Source of the DNA: Saccharopolyspora gloriosae | Lineage (GTDB): Bacteria > Actinomycetota > Actinomycetes > Mycobacteriales > Pseudonocardiaceae | Direction: 5' to 3' | Assembly (NCBI RefSeq): GCF_022828475.1 | Contig: NZ_CP059557.1 | Location: 5,875,470-5,939,469, forward strand | Length of the DNA: 64,000 nt | In this document: piece by piece, positions 25,781 to 33,086 of the stretch | Layout: the number at the start of each line of letters is the position of its first letter | Position numbering within the stretch: position 1 is the stretch's first letter | Notes under the pieces: model-generated | Database searches by the model: none | What the model was told of the DNA's origin: nothing | What the model saw: only the letters and a program-made list of their open reading frames with translations | Program-made: the position numbers and the translations under genes

Positions 25781-27951
25781 CCAACCACAACGAGCACCAA
25801 GACCAGGACGAGCAGCAGACCGCACGAGTCCTGCACCTGCACTCCGAGAGGGTCGAAGCTCCCAACTCTGGGAAGCCCGGAGCGCCGGAGCCGGAGGTGG
25901 TCGAGGGCGAGATCGTCGAGCCGGAGACCGTCGACCAGACCGAGCAGAAATCCGAGACCACGTCGCCGCTGGTGCGACCGGAGAAGCGGCTGCCGATCCT
26001 CCCCGCCTGGGCCAAGGACCCGCAGGAATTCCGGGCTACCGCGCGGTGGGCGCTCGGCTACACCGGACACACCGCCGGGTACCACGCGGTGCGCTGCCCG
26101 CTCTACCTCGGACGCATCCTCGCGCGAGTTCCGCAAGGAACCCTCCGGCTGCTGCGCGCCTTGCTCAACTGGGTCACCGACGCCGAAGGTCGTCCGGTCC
26201 GGTACGCCTCGGCCCGACGAGAGGACGCCGCCGAGTACCTGAAGCTCTCCCAGCAGCGGGACGGCCGAGTCCGGGCCAGAGCTGTGATCGCCACCGGCCT
26301 CGGCGCTGCGAGCGTCGTAGCGATCTTCCTGGTGCGGGAGCTGCTGCCGGAGATCGCGCAGTGGGTCTTCGTCACCGCTGCTCTCGCCGGTCTGGGCTGG
26401 TTGGGAGCGCCTTCTGACAAGCCGATCGCGAGCCGGGCGGTGGAGTCCACCAAGGTCCCCAAGCTCACCTCCGGTGCTGTCGAAACGGCCTTGGCGTCGC
26501 TGGGCATCTCCCTGGTCAACCAGGCTTTGGGCAAGGGCGGAACCGGGGTCGGGTTCCCCCGGCCGATCGCACGCGACGGGAAGGGCTGGCGCGCGGACAT
26601 CGACCTGCCGCCCGGAGTCACGCCCGGCGACATCATGGAACGCCGCGCCAAGCTCGCCTCCGGACTCCGGCGCCCGCTCGGGTGTGTGTGGCCCGAAGCC
26701 GACAACACCGAACACGCCGGACGCCTCGTGCTGTGGGTCGGGGATCAGGACATGCGCAAGGCCACCCAACCGGCATGGGCGCTGCGCAAGGGACACCGGG
26801 TGGACCTGTTCCAGTCGCAGCCGTTCGGCACCGATCAGCGTGGGCGGTGGGTGGATGTGCGGTTGATGTTCACCTCGGTGGTCATCGGGGCAATTCCGCG
26901 GATGGGTAAGACGTTCGCGCTGCGTGAGCTGCTGCTGATCGCCGCACTCGATCCGCGTTCCGAGCTGCACACCTACGACCTCAAAGGCACCGGCGACCTC
27001 GACCCCCTCGAACCCGTCACCCACGTCCACGGGGTCGGGGACGAGCCCGAAGAGATCGACCAGGCCGTGACCGACCTGCGCGGGCTGCGCGACGAACTGC
27101 GGCGGCGGGCGAAGCTGATCCGCGATCTGGCGAAGAGCGGAAAGGCGCCGGAGAACAAGGTCACCCCGGACTTGGCCAGCAAGAAGAGCTTGCGGCTGCA
27201 TCCGATCGTGATCGGGGTGGATGAGTGCCAGGTGTGGTTCGAGCATCCGGACTTCGGCGAGGAGTTGGAGGCGATCTGCACGGACCTGGTCAAGCGGGGT
27301 CCGGCGCTGGGCATCATCTTGATGCTCGCCACCCAGCGCCCCGACGCGAAGAGCCTGCCGACCGGGATCAGCGCGAACGTCTCGACCCGGTTCTGCCTGA
27401 AAGTCCAGGGACAGACCGAAAACGACATGGTGTTGGGCACCTCGAAGTACAAGCAAGGCGTGCGCGCCACGACGTTCGCGTGGGACGACAAGGGCATCGG
27501 CTACCTCGTCGGCGAAGGCAGCGAAGCGCAGATCGTGCGCAGCGTCGCCGGACTCGACGGACCCGCCTCGGAGAAGGTCGTTGCCTACGCCCGGAACCTG
27601 CGCGAGCAGGCGGGGACGTTGACCGGTCACGCCATCGGCGAGCGACTGGAGTCCGAAGAGGACTCCCGCCGAGACACGCTCTTGGAAGACGTCCTCACGG
27701 TGGTGCCGGAGGCGGAGAAGAAGGTCTGGAACGAACGCGTCATCGCACGCCTCTACGAACTGCGACCCGACGTCTACGGCACCTACCGGGAAGCCGCCGA
27801 CCTCACCGCCGCACTGAAGCGACACGGCATCCGCACCGCTCAGGTCTGGGGCACCACCGACGAAGGCAAGGGCGCCAGCCGCATCGGCATCACCCGCGCC
27901 GACATCACCGAAGAAGTCACGGAACGTAACCGTCATCGCGATGCCGGATAG
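25777..27951 (+). CDS. FtsK/SpoIIIE-type conjugative DNA translocase (Tra)
   Basis: A 724-residue motor. Two membrane helices lie near residues 168-188 and 195-211. The FtsK-type ATPase follows: a variant Walker A, GAIPRMGKT, near 371-379, Walker B PIVIGVDECQVW near 475-485, and an ATQRPDAKSLPTGI segment near 525. A C-terminal winged-helix region (about 640-720, ending SRIGITRADI) probably recognises the transfer site. In AICEs this single protein moves double-stranded DNA between hyphae. Translationally coupled to the Spd-like gene; the CTAG cluster immediately downstream may be its recognition locus. Confidence 0.92.
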   Translation: MTNHNEHQDQDEQQTARVLHLHSERVEAPNSGKPGAPEPEVVEGEIVEPETVDQTEQKSETTSPLVRPEKRLPILPAWAKDPQEFRATARWALGYTGHTAGYHAVRCPLYLGRILARVPQGTLRLLRALLNWVTDAEGRPVRYASARREDAAEYLKLSQQRDGRVRARAVIATGLGAASVVAIFLVRELLPEIAQWVFVTAALAGLGWLGAPSDKPIASRAVESTKVPKLTSGAVETALASLGISLVNQALGKGGTGVGFPRPIARDGKGWRADIDLPPGVTPGDIMERRAKLASGLRRPLGCVWPEADNTEHAGRLVLWVGDQDMRKATQPAWALRKGHRVDLFQSQPFGTDQRGRWVDVRLMFTSVVIGAIPRMGKTFALRELLLIAALDPRSELHTYDLKGTGDLDPLEPVTHVHGVGDEPEEIDQAVTDLRGLRDELRRRAKLIRDLAKSGKAPENKVTPDLASKKSLRLHPIVIGVDECQVWFEHPDFGEELEAICTDLVKRGPALGIILMLATQRPDAKSLPTGISANVSTRFCLKVQGQTENDMVLGTSKYKQGVRATTFAWDDKGIGYLVGEGSEAQIVRSVAGLDGPASEKVVAYARNLREQAGTLTGHAIGERLESEEDSRRDTLLEDVLTVVPEAEKKVWNERVIARLYELRPDVYGTYREAADLTAALKRHGIRTAQVWGTTDEGKGASRIGITRADITEEVTERNRHRDAG

Positions 27952-27963
27952 CCCCCGGCACGT

Positions 27964-28048
27964 CTCTAGCCCTAGACGGTGCCGCCTCTAGGCCTAGAGA
28001 CCCCGCTAGACACCTCTCTCTTTCCTCACCAGCGCCCTAGCCCCTAGA
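27964..28048. promoter_or_regulatory. CTAG-rich cluster, candidate transfer or replication locus
   Basis: Seven CTAG tetramers occur within 82 bases (27966, 27972, 27988, 27994, 28006, 28037, 28044). Two TCTAG-NN-CTAGA sites (27965-27976 and 27987-27998) start 22 bases apart, two helical turns; the second is part of a perfect 14-bp palindrome, CTCTAGGCCTAGAG. CTAG is normally very rare in high-GC actinomycete DNA. The position right after the tra gene matches where clt loci are found in related plasmids. Confidence 0.6.
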
Positions 28049-28092
28049 GGCGCCTGGGCCGACGCGTGCCAAAAACCGCCAGGAGGCCATCC

Positions 28093-28350
28093 ATGACCCC
28101 CACCGAACCGGCAACGGCGTTCCTGTTCGCCGCCCTACTGATCGTCACTCTCGGTTACGCGGCGAGCTGCAAGATCTGGCCGTTCAAGGCCTGCCGGACC
28201 TGCGGCGGCACGGGCAAGCTCCGCTCCCCGTTCATCCGGGCCATCCGCCACTGCCCGCGCTGCCGCGCCACCGGGCTGCGCCCGCGGATCGGGCTGAAGG
28301 CGTGGAACGCCTACCGGCGCCTGCACCACAGCAACCGCCGCAACCGCTGA
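28093..28350 (+). CDS. Membrane-anchored zinc-ribbon protein
   Basis: An 85-residue protein. An N-terminal membrane helix (residues 8-28) is followed by a DnaJ-type zinc-finger pattern: CRTCGGTGK near 38-46 and CPRCRATG near 58-65. The C-terminus is strongly basic. AGGAGG lies 6 bases before the ATG. Such proteins recur in actinomycete conjugative elements; their role is unknown. Confidence 0.7.
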   Translation: MTPTEPATAFLFAALLIVTLGYAASCKIWPFKACRTCGGTGKLRSPFIRAIRHCPRCRATGLRPRIGLKAWNAYRRLHHSNRRNR

Positions 28351-28437
28351 CGAAGACCGCGGCCCCGCCCGGCTGTCTCTGGCCGGAGCACCGACCGGGC
28401 GGGACCACTTCACCCCCTTGCGCAGGAGGCGCACCTG

Positions 28438-29037
28438 ATGTTCGCAGAGATCACCTTGCCGCTGGCTACCGCTGGTTGGGCGGCAATCGCCACCGCCACG
28501 GCCGTCACGCTCCACCGACGTCTCCACACCGACGAACTGACCGGCATCGGCAACCGTTCCGCCCTCCGCCGCCACGCACGCCGCACCCGTCGAGCGGGAC
28601 TGGTCGGAGTGCTGCTGATCGACCTCGACCGCTTCAAGGTCATCAACGACACCCACGGGCACGACTTCGGCAACGAGGTCTTGGCCGCCGTCGCCGCCCG
28701 CCTCGCGGATAACACCGCACCGGGTGAGCGAGCCGTCCGGCTGCACGGGGACGAGTTCGCCGTGCACCTCGGGCGGACCACCCGCACCCACGCCGTGCGC
28801 CGGGCCAACGAGATCACAGCCGCTCTCGCCGAGCCCCTCGACGTACGCGGCCATCAGATCACCGCGCTCGGCAGCCTCGGGCTCACCGTCGCCGCAGCCG
28901 GCACTCCGCTCGGCGACCTGCTCGGCGCGGCCGATCGCCGCATGTACCGGGCCAAACATGCCCGCCGGATGCCCGCGATCCGAACCGGCAGACCTCGGCG
29001 CACCCGCGATCTGTCGCCACCCGACCACGCCGCATGA
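28438..29037 (+). CDS. GGDEF-domain protein, predicted diguanylate cyclase (HGDEF variant)
   Basis: A 199-residue protein with one membrane helix (about 6-25) and a GGDEF domain. It has DELTGIGNRSAL at the domain start, the metal loop LLIDLDRFKVINDTHGHDFG, and the signature RLHGDEF, in which the first Gly is His. The domain ends properly (DRRMYRAKHAR). The altered signature leaves activity uncertain: it could make cyclic di-GMP, or only bind GTP. AGGAGG precedes the ATG. It sits in the conjugation operon between the zinc-ribbon gene and the replicase. Confidence 0.85.
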   Translation: MFAEITLPLATAGWAAIATATAVTLHRRLHTDELTGIGNRSALRRHARRTRRAGLVGVLLIDLDRFKVINDTHGHDFGNEVLAAVAARLADNTAPGERAVRLHGDEFAVHLGRTTRTHAVRRANEITAALAEPLDVRGHQITALGSLGLTVAAAGTPLGDLLGAADRRMYRAKHARRMPAIRTGRPRRTRDLSPPDHAA

Positions 29038-29048
29038 AGGAGGAGACC

Positions 29049-30059
29049 ATGACGACTTCCCTCGAACTCGCCACCTGGCTCGCGCGCCACGAGCTGCACG
29101 TCTTTCCCTTGCGGCCGAACAGCAAACGCCCGTTCGGCAACTGCTCGGGGTGCAGGGCCGAGCAGTGCATCCCTGCTGAATGCGGGTGCCTGGCAGCCGA
29201 GCGTCCGTGCCACGGCTACCTCTCGGCGACCACCGACCTGGACCAGATCCGGCGCTGGTGGTCGCGGATTCCACGAGCGAACGTCGCGATCAGTACCGGT
29301 CCGTCCGGACTCGTGGTGCTCGACCTGGACCGCAAGACCAAGCCAGCCGCACCCGCCGCACACGACGTGCCCACCTCGGTCGCGGACGGGTTGGAAGCAC
29401 TGCACGCCATCACCGCGGCCGAAGACGTGGCCTGGCCGGAGACGCTGACCGTCGAGACCCCCAGCGAAGGACGTCACCTGTACTTCCGCTCCCCTGACGA
29501 GCTGGAAGTCAGCAGCGACGCCACCGGCCGGGTCGGCCACCAGATCGACATCCGGGCACAAGGCGGCTACGTGGTCGCACCGGGCTGCGGGATCACCGCG
29601 CCACCCGAAGACCTCTTCGGCCGCTACGAGCGAGTGTCGTTCGGGATCGAGATCGCCCCACTGCCCGAGTGGCTGAGGCCGCGGGTCGCTCCTCCGACTC
29701 CGGCAGTCGAGCCGGTGGAAGCTCCCAACGTCCCCGCCGGTCCGATCGGAGACCACGCTCCCGCCTACTGGCGCCGGATCTGGGATGCCGAGCTGCACAA
29801 GGTCGAGACACGCGAAGGGGAGCGGTGGCGACTCGTCTACGCCTCTGCCCGTCGGCTGGCGAATCTCGCCGTCCACGACGCCGCGCCGTGGTCCGAGCAC
29901 GACGCCGTTGAAGCCCTGGTCGCCTCCGCGATCCGCCGCCGCCAGCGCACCGGCAAACCGCTCGAAGAAGCCACCGCCCGCCGCAACGCCGCACGCGGTT
30001 GGCAACGCGGCAGCCACGACGGCCCGGAATCCCTGCTCGGCCTCGGCCGCACCGCATGA
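29049..30059 (+). CDS. Prim-Pol replication protein (RepPP type)
   Basis: A 336-residue protein with an N-terminal bifunctional primase/polymerase domain: LATWLARHELHVFPLRPNSK at the start, catalytic acidic pair in GLVVLDLD near residues 89-96, HLYFRS near 140, and the RAQGGYVVAPG motif near 170. A CxxC...C cluster near 33-46 may bind zinc. AGGAGGAG lies just before the ATG at 29049; an ATG at 29034 overlapping the previous stop is possible. In AICEs such proteins replicate the excised circle. Coupled downstream to the DUF3631 gene. Confidence 0.88.
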   Translation: MTTSLELATWLARHELHVFPLRPNSKRPFGNCSGCRAEQCIPAECGCLAAERPCHGYLSATTDLDQIRRWWSRIPRANVAISTGPSGLVVLDLDRKTKPAAPAAHDVPTSVADGLEALHAITAAEDVAWPETLTVETPSEGRHLYFRSPDELEVSSDATGRVGHQIDIRAQGGYVVAPGCGITAPPEDLFGRYERVSFGIEIAPLPEWLRPRVAPPTPAVEPVEAPNVPAGPIGDHAPAYWRRIWDAELHKVETREGERWRLVYASARRLANLAVHDAAPWSEHDAVEALVASAIRRRQRTGKPLEEATARRNAARGWQRGSHDGPESLLGLGRTA

Positions 30060-31339
30060 CCACTCCCGACTCCACCGGAGACAGCCCGATGACATCCCAG
30101 CCCGCCCGCACCGGCGCCGCACTGCTCGACGAACTGCACGCCGCCCTGACCCGCTACGTGATCCTGCCCAGCCCGCACGCCCTGGACGCCGTCGTGCTCT
30201 GGACCGCCGCCAGCCATGCACAACTCGCCTGGGCACACGCCCCGCGCCTGGTCATCCGTGCACCGGAGAAGCGCTGCGGGAAGTCCCGACTGCTCGACGT
30301 CGTGGAGGCGACCTGCCATGACCCGTTCCTGACCGTCAACGCCAGCCCGGCGGCCGTCTACCGCTCCATCACTGACGACCCGCCCACGATGCTCGTCGAC
30401 GAAGCAGACACGATCTTCGGCCCGAACGCCGATGGCAACGAAGATCTTCGCGGTCTGCTCAACGCCGGGCACCAGCGCAACCGCCCGGCCAAGCGCTACG
30501 ACGCCTCCACCAACCGGGTCGAGTCGATCGCCACGTTCGCGATGGCCGCACTCGCCGGAATCGGCACCATGCCCGACACCATCGAAGACCGCGCCGTCAT
30601 CATCCGCATGCGCCGCCGAGCACCCGGCGAAAAAGTCGCCCCCTACCGCCACCGCCGCGACCGCCCCGCGCTCGTGGAACTCGCCGGACGGATCAGCGAC
30701 TGGCTCCGCACCGACCTGGCCCAACTCGAACGCGCCGAACCCCCGATGCCCATCGAGGACCGCGCCGCCGACACCTGGGAACCGCTGATCGCTGTCGCCG
30801 ATCACGCGGGCGGTGACTGGCCCGACCGGGCACGGCAAGCGGCCCTGACGCTGATCGCCGAGTCCCAGGGCGACAACGAAGGAACGCTGCGCACTCGGCT
30901 GCTGGTGGACTGCCGCACCGCGTTCGGTGATCAGTACGAGATCGCCAGCGGGGAACTCATCCGTCAGCTCAATGCCGACCCAGAAGCGCCGTGGCGGGAC
31001 TACGGGGCTCAAGGGCTCACTCAGGCCAAGCTCGCCCGGCTGCTCGGAGAGTTCGACATCCGCTCGGGAAACGTTCGCTTCCCGGACGGCAGCCAGTCCA
31101 AGGGCTACCGACGGGCGGACTTCCTGGACGCCTGGACCCGCTATTGCCCGCCCCCTGGGGGTGAGCCGTCCCGGCCGTCCCAAGCGTCGCCGCCCAGCTC
31201 AACGCGGGACGCCTTGCACCCCTGGGACGGATCAAAGCGTCCCACCGAACCAAACCGTCCCAGCCTGACCAGCATCGCAACGCCTGGGACGGCTGGGACG
31301 GACAACCCCGCCAACACCACCGAGAGGGGAGCAGCGTGA
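30056..31339 (+). CDS. DUF3631 ATPase, replication helper of the element
   Basis: A 427-residue protein. A P-loop, RAPEKRCGKSRLLD, near residues 66-79, with Walker B TMLVDEADTIF near 108-118, precedes the DUF3631 domain (about 180-350, with DRPALVELAGRISDWL). The last 70 residues are Pro/Ser-rich and disordered. The ATG overlaps the Prim-Pol stop (ATGA, 30056-30059). DUF3631 proteins accompany Prim-Pol replicases in AICEs and may load or act as helicase; that role is inferred. Confidence 0.85.
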   Translation: MTTPDSTGDSPMTSQPARTGAALLDELHAALTRYVILPSPHALDAVVLWTAASHAQLAWAHAPRLVIRAPEKRCGKSRLLDVVEATCHDPFLTVNASPAAVYRSITDDPPTMLVDEADTIFGPNADGNEDLRGLLNAGHQRNRPAKRYDASTNRVESIATFAMAALAGIGTMPDTIEDRAVIIRMRRRAPGEKVAPYRHRRDRPALVELAGRISDWLRTDLAQLERAEPPMPIEDRAADTWEPLIAVADHAGGDWPDRARQAALTLIAESQGDNEGTLRTRLLVDCRTAFGDQYEIASGELIRQLNADPEAPWRDYGAQGLTQAKLARLLGEFDIRSGNVRFPDGSQSKGYRRADFLDAWTRYCPPPGGEPSRPSQASPPSSTRDALHPWDGSKRPTEPNRPSLTSIATPGTAGTDNPANTTERGAA

Positions 31340-31590
31340 CCGAGAACGTCAGCACCGAATCGACCCCGTTCCGGCGCGAGGACGTCCCCGCTCGACTTCT
31401 CTACCCGGTCCGCGAAGCCATGGTTCTGCTCTCCATGAGCCGCTCAACGATCTACGAACAGCTGCGCAGTGGACGGCTGCGTTCGGTGTCCCAAGGCAGT
31501 TCACGGCTGATTCCCGTCCGAGCGCTGGACGAGTACGTGGAACTGCTGGAGAACGAGGCGAAGGAGGCCACCGATGGCAAAGCGGCGTAG
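31336..31590 (+). CDS. Excisionase (MerR/HTH_17 type)
   Basis: An 84-residue protein with the HTH_17 fold: YPVREAMVLLSMSRSTIYEQ, then LRSGRLRSVSQGSSRLIPV near residues 24-62. GTG start overlapping the DUF3631 stop; its end overlaps the integrase start by 17 bases. Directs the integrase towards excision by bending DNA at attL/attR. Confidence 0.88.
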   Translation: MTENVSTESTPFRREDVPARLLYPVREAMVLLSMSRSTIYEQLRSGRLRSVSQGSSRLIPVRALDEYVELLENEAKEATDGKAA

Positions 31591-32746
31591 CCGAGGTGAC
31601 GGCGGCCTGTACTGGTCCGAGGAACGACAGCGGTGGATCGCGTCGGTGACGGTCGGTTTCGACGCACGCGGAAAGCGCATCGTCCGGAAGGCGAGCGGCA
31701 AGACGAAGACCGCCGCCCATGCGAAACTCCGCGAGATCCTGCGCGACCAGGAAGATGGTCAACCGGCTGAAGACACCGCCTACTCCGTCGCTGATGCGGC
31801 CCAGAGCTGGTTGGCCTACGGGCTGAGCGGCCGAAGCAAGTCCACAGTAGACAACTACCGCTTCCAGGTCGAAGGCCACATCCTCCCCCGCCTCGGAAAG
31901 CGAAAACTCCGTGAGCTGTCCGTCGAAGAGGTCGACAAATGGTTGGCCGACAGGGCCAGCGTGCTGAGCACGCGAACCGTACGCCTGCTGCATTCGCTCT
32001 TGAGCCGGATCGTCAAGCACGCGCAAGCCAGGGACAAGGTGAAACGGAACGTCGTATCCCTCTGCGAGATTCCAACGGGGTTGGACGGAAGGCCGTCGAA
32101 GTCCCTCAACCTGGAACAGGCCAGGGCCGTGCTCAAAGCCTCGGAGAAGTCTCCGTTGCACGCCTACATCGTGCTTTCACTGCTCATCGGAGCCCGTACC
32201 GAAGAACTTCGCGCGCTCCGTTGGGATCACGTCGACCTGGACGGTGCCGTCACGGCAGAACCTCCGGTGCCTCGTTCGATCTCGGTGTGGCGCTCGGTTC
32301 GCGAAGGTGGCGACACCAAGACGCGAAAGTCACGCCGGACGCTCGCGCTTCCGATGCGCTGTGTCGTCGCGCTGCGGTTGCACCGCATCCGGCAACGGCG
32401 GGCGAAGCAGATCGCCGCCAGCAGCTGGCAGGCGACGAACCTCGTGTTCACGTCCGCGGTCGGCACTGAACTCGACTCGCACAACGTGCGCCGCGAGTTC
32501 CGGAAAGTCATCAAGGCCGCAGCCTGCGGACTCGATCCGAAGGAGTGGACTCCGCGGGAACTGCGCCACAGCTTCGTCTCACTGATGTCGGACTCCGGGG
32601 TACCGCTGGAAGACATCGCGCGGCTGGTCGGTCACAGCGGCACCAGGGTGACCGAGCTGATCTACCGGCACCAGATCAGGCCGGTCCTCGTCGACGACTC
32701 AGGGACCATGGATCGACTCTTCCCCACCCAGCGCAGAGAGCCGTAG
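31574..32746 (+). CDS. int: Site-specific tyrosine integrase
   Basis: A 390-residue tyrosine recombinase. N-terminal AP2-like arm-binding and SAM-like core-binding domains (to about residue 170) precede the catalytic domain. The catalytic set is intact: Arg near 208 (GARTEELRALRW), Arg331/His332 (RELRHSF), His354 (VGHSG) and nucleophile Tyr364 (LIYRHQ). The gene lies directly beside tRNA-Ala, as is usual when the integrase uses the tRNA 3' end as attB. Overlap with the excisionase gene ensures joint expression. Confidence 0.95.
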   Translation: MAKRRSRGDGGLYWSEERQRWIASVTVGFDARGKRIVRKASGKTKTAAHAKLREILRDQEDGQPAEDTAYSVADAAQSWLAYGLSGRSKSTVDNYRFQVEGHILPRLGKRKLRELSVEEVDKWLADRASVLSTRTVRLLHSLLSRIVKHAQARDKVKRNVVSLCEIPTGLDGRPSKSLNLEQARAVLKASEKSPLHAYIVLSLLIGARTEELRALRWDHVDLDGAVTAEPPVPRSISVWRSVREGGDTKTRKSRRTLALPMRCVVALRLHRIRQRRAKQIAASSWQATNLVFTSAVGTELDSHNVRREFRKVIKAAACGLDPKEWTPRELRHSFVSLMSDSGVPLEDIARLVGHSGTRVTELIYRHQIRPVLVDDSGTMDRLFPTQRREP

Positions 32747-32760
32747 TCACGCAGTTAGTC
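32746..32760 (+). promoter_or_regulatory. Candidate integrase arm-type site, right end
   Basis: GTCACGCAGTTAGTC begins at the last base of the integrase gene and matches the left-end copy at 13600-13614 in 14 of 15 positions, same orientation. Confidence 0.5.
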
Positions 32761-32773
32761 CCTCAGAAAGGAA

Positions 32774-32807
32774 ACAGGGCCGATGTTCCGAAGAACATCG
32801 GCCCTGT
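32774..32807. terminator. Bidirectional terminator between int and tRNA-Ala
   Basis: Perfect 15-bp arms, ACAGGGCCGATGTTC and its complement, around a 4-base loop. On the minus strand the loop reads TTCG and the hairpin is followed by TTCCTTTC, so it can terminate tRNA-Ala transcription; on the plus strand it follows int. The element thus brings its own terminator to replace the one displaced to attL. Confidence 0.75.
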
Positions 32808-32823
32808 GACCTGCGATTTCAAT

Positions 32824-32866
32824 GTGGAGCTGAGGGGATTCGAACCCCTGACCCCTTGACTGCCAG
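32824..32866. repeat. attR, 43-bp core repeat
   Basis: Identical to 13459-13501; forms the 3' half of the intact tRNA-Ala gene. Confidence 0.93.
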
Positions 32867-32897
32867 TCAAGTGCGCTACCAGCTGCGCCACAGCCCC
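32825..32897 (-). tRNA. tRNA-Ala(GGC)
   Basis: 73 bases without encoded CCA. Acceptor GGGGCTG pairs with CAGCTCC (one G:U), discriminator A; anticodon loop CTGGCAG gives GGC. T loop TTCGAAT is canonical. The 3' half is supplied by the integrated element. Confidence 0.96.
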
Positions 32898-33086
32898 TGA
32901 TTCACTTCTGCGGTGTTCGGTTCCGGTGTTCCGGTCCCGTTCATCGCGTGCCTGCATACCGTACAACAGGTCGCTGAGGGGCTCGCGAAGGGGGTCCCCT
33001 TTGGATCATCGACGCGACCGAGAATCCGCCGCGCGGGCGACCGCTGAGGCTTTGCGCTGGGAATCCTCAGCGGCCGCCCGTCGGAG

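Larger units (their letters stand above)
13459..32866. mobile_element. Actinomycete integrative and conjugative element in tRNA-Ala(GGC)
   Basis: About 19.4 kb, flanked by perfect 43-bp direct repeats that correspond to the 3' half of tRNA-Ala. It encodes the full AICE toolkit in the usual order: transfer membrane proteins, an FtsK-type DNA translocase, a Prim-Pol replication protein, a DUF3631 ATPase, an excisionase and a tyrosine integrase next to the intact tRNA. There are no type IV secretion genes, which is the AICE hallmark: double-stranded DNA is moved by the single FtsK-like protein. The left half carries cargo genes. It looks intact and possibly mobile. Confidence 0.93.
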
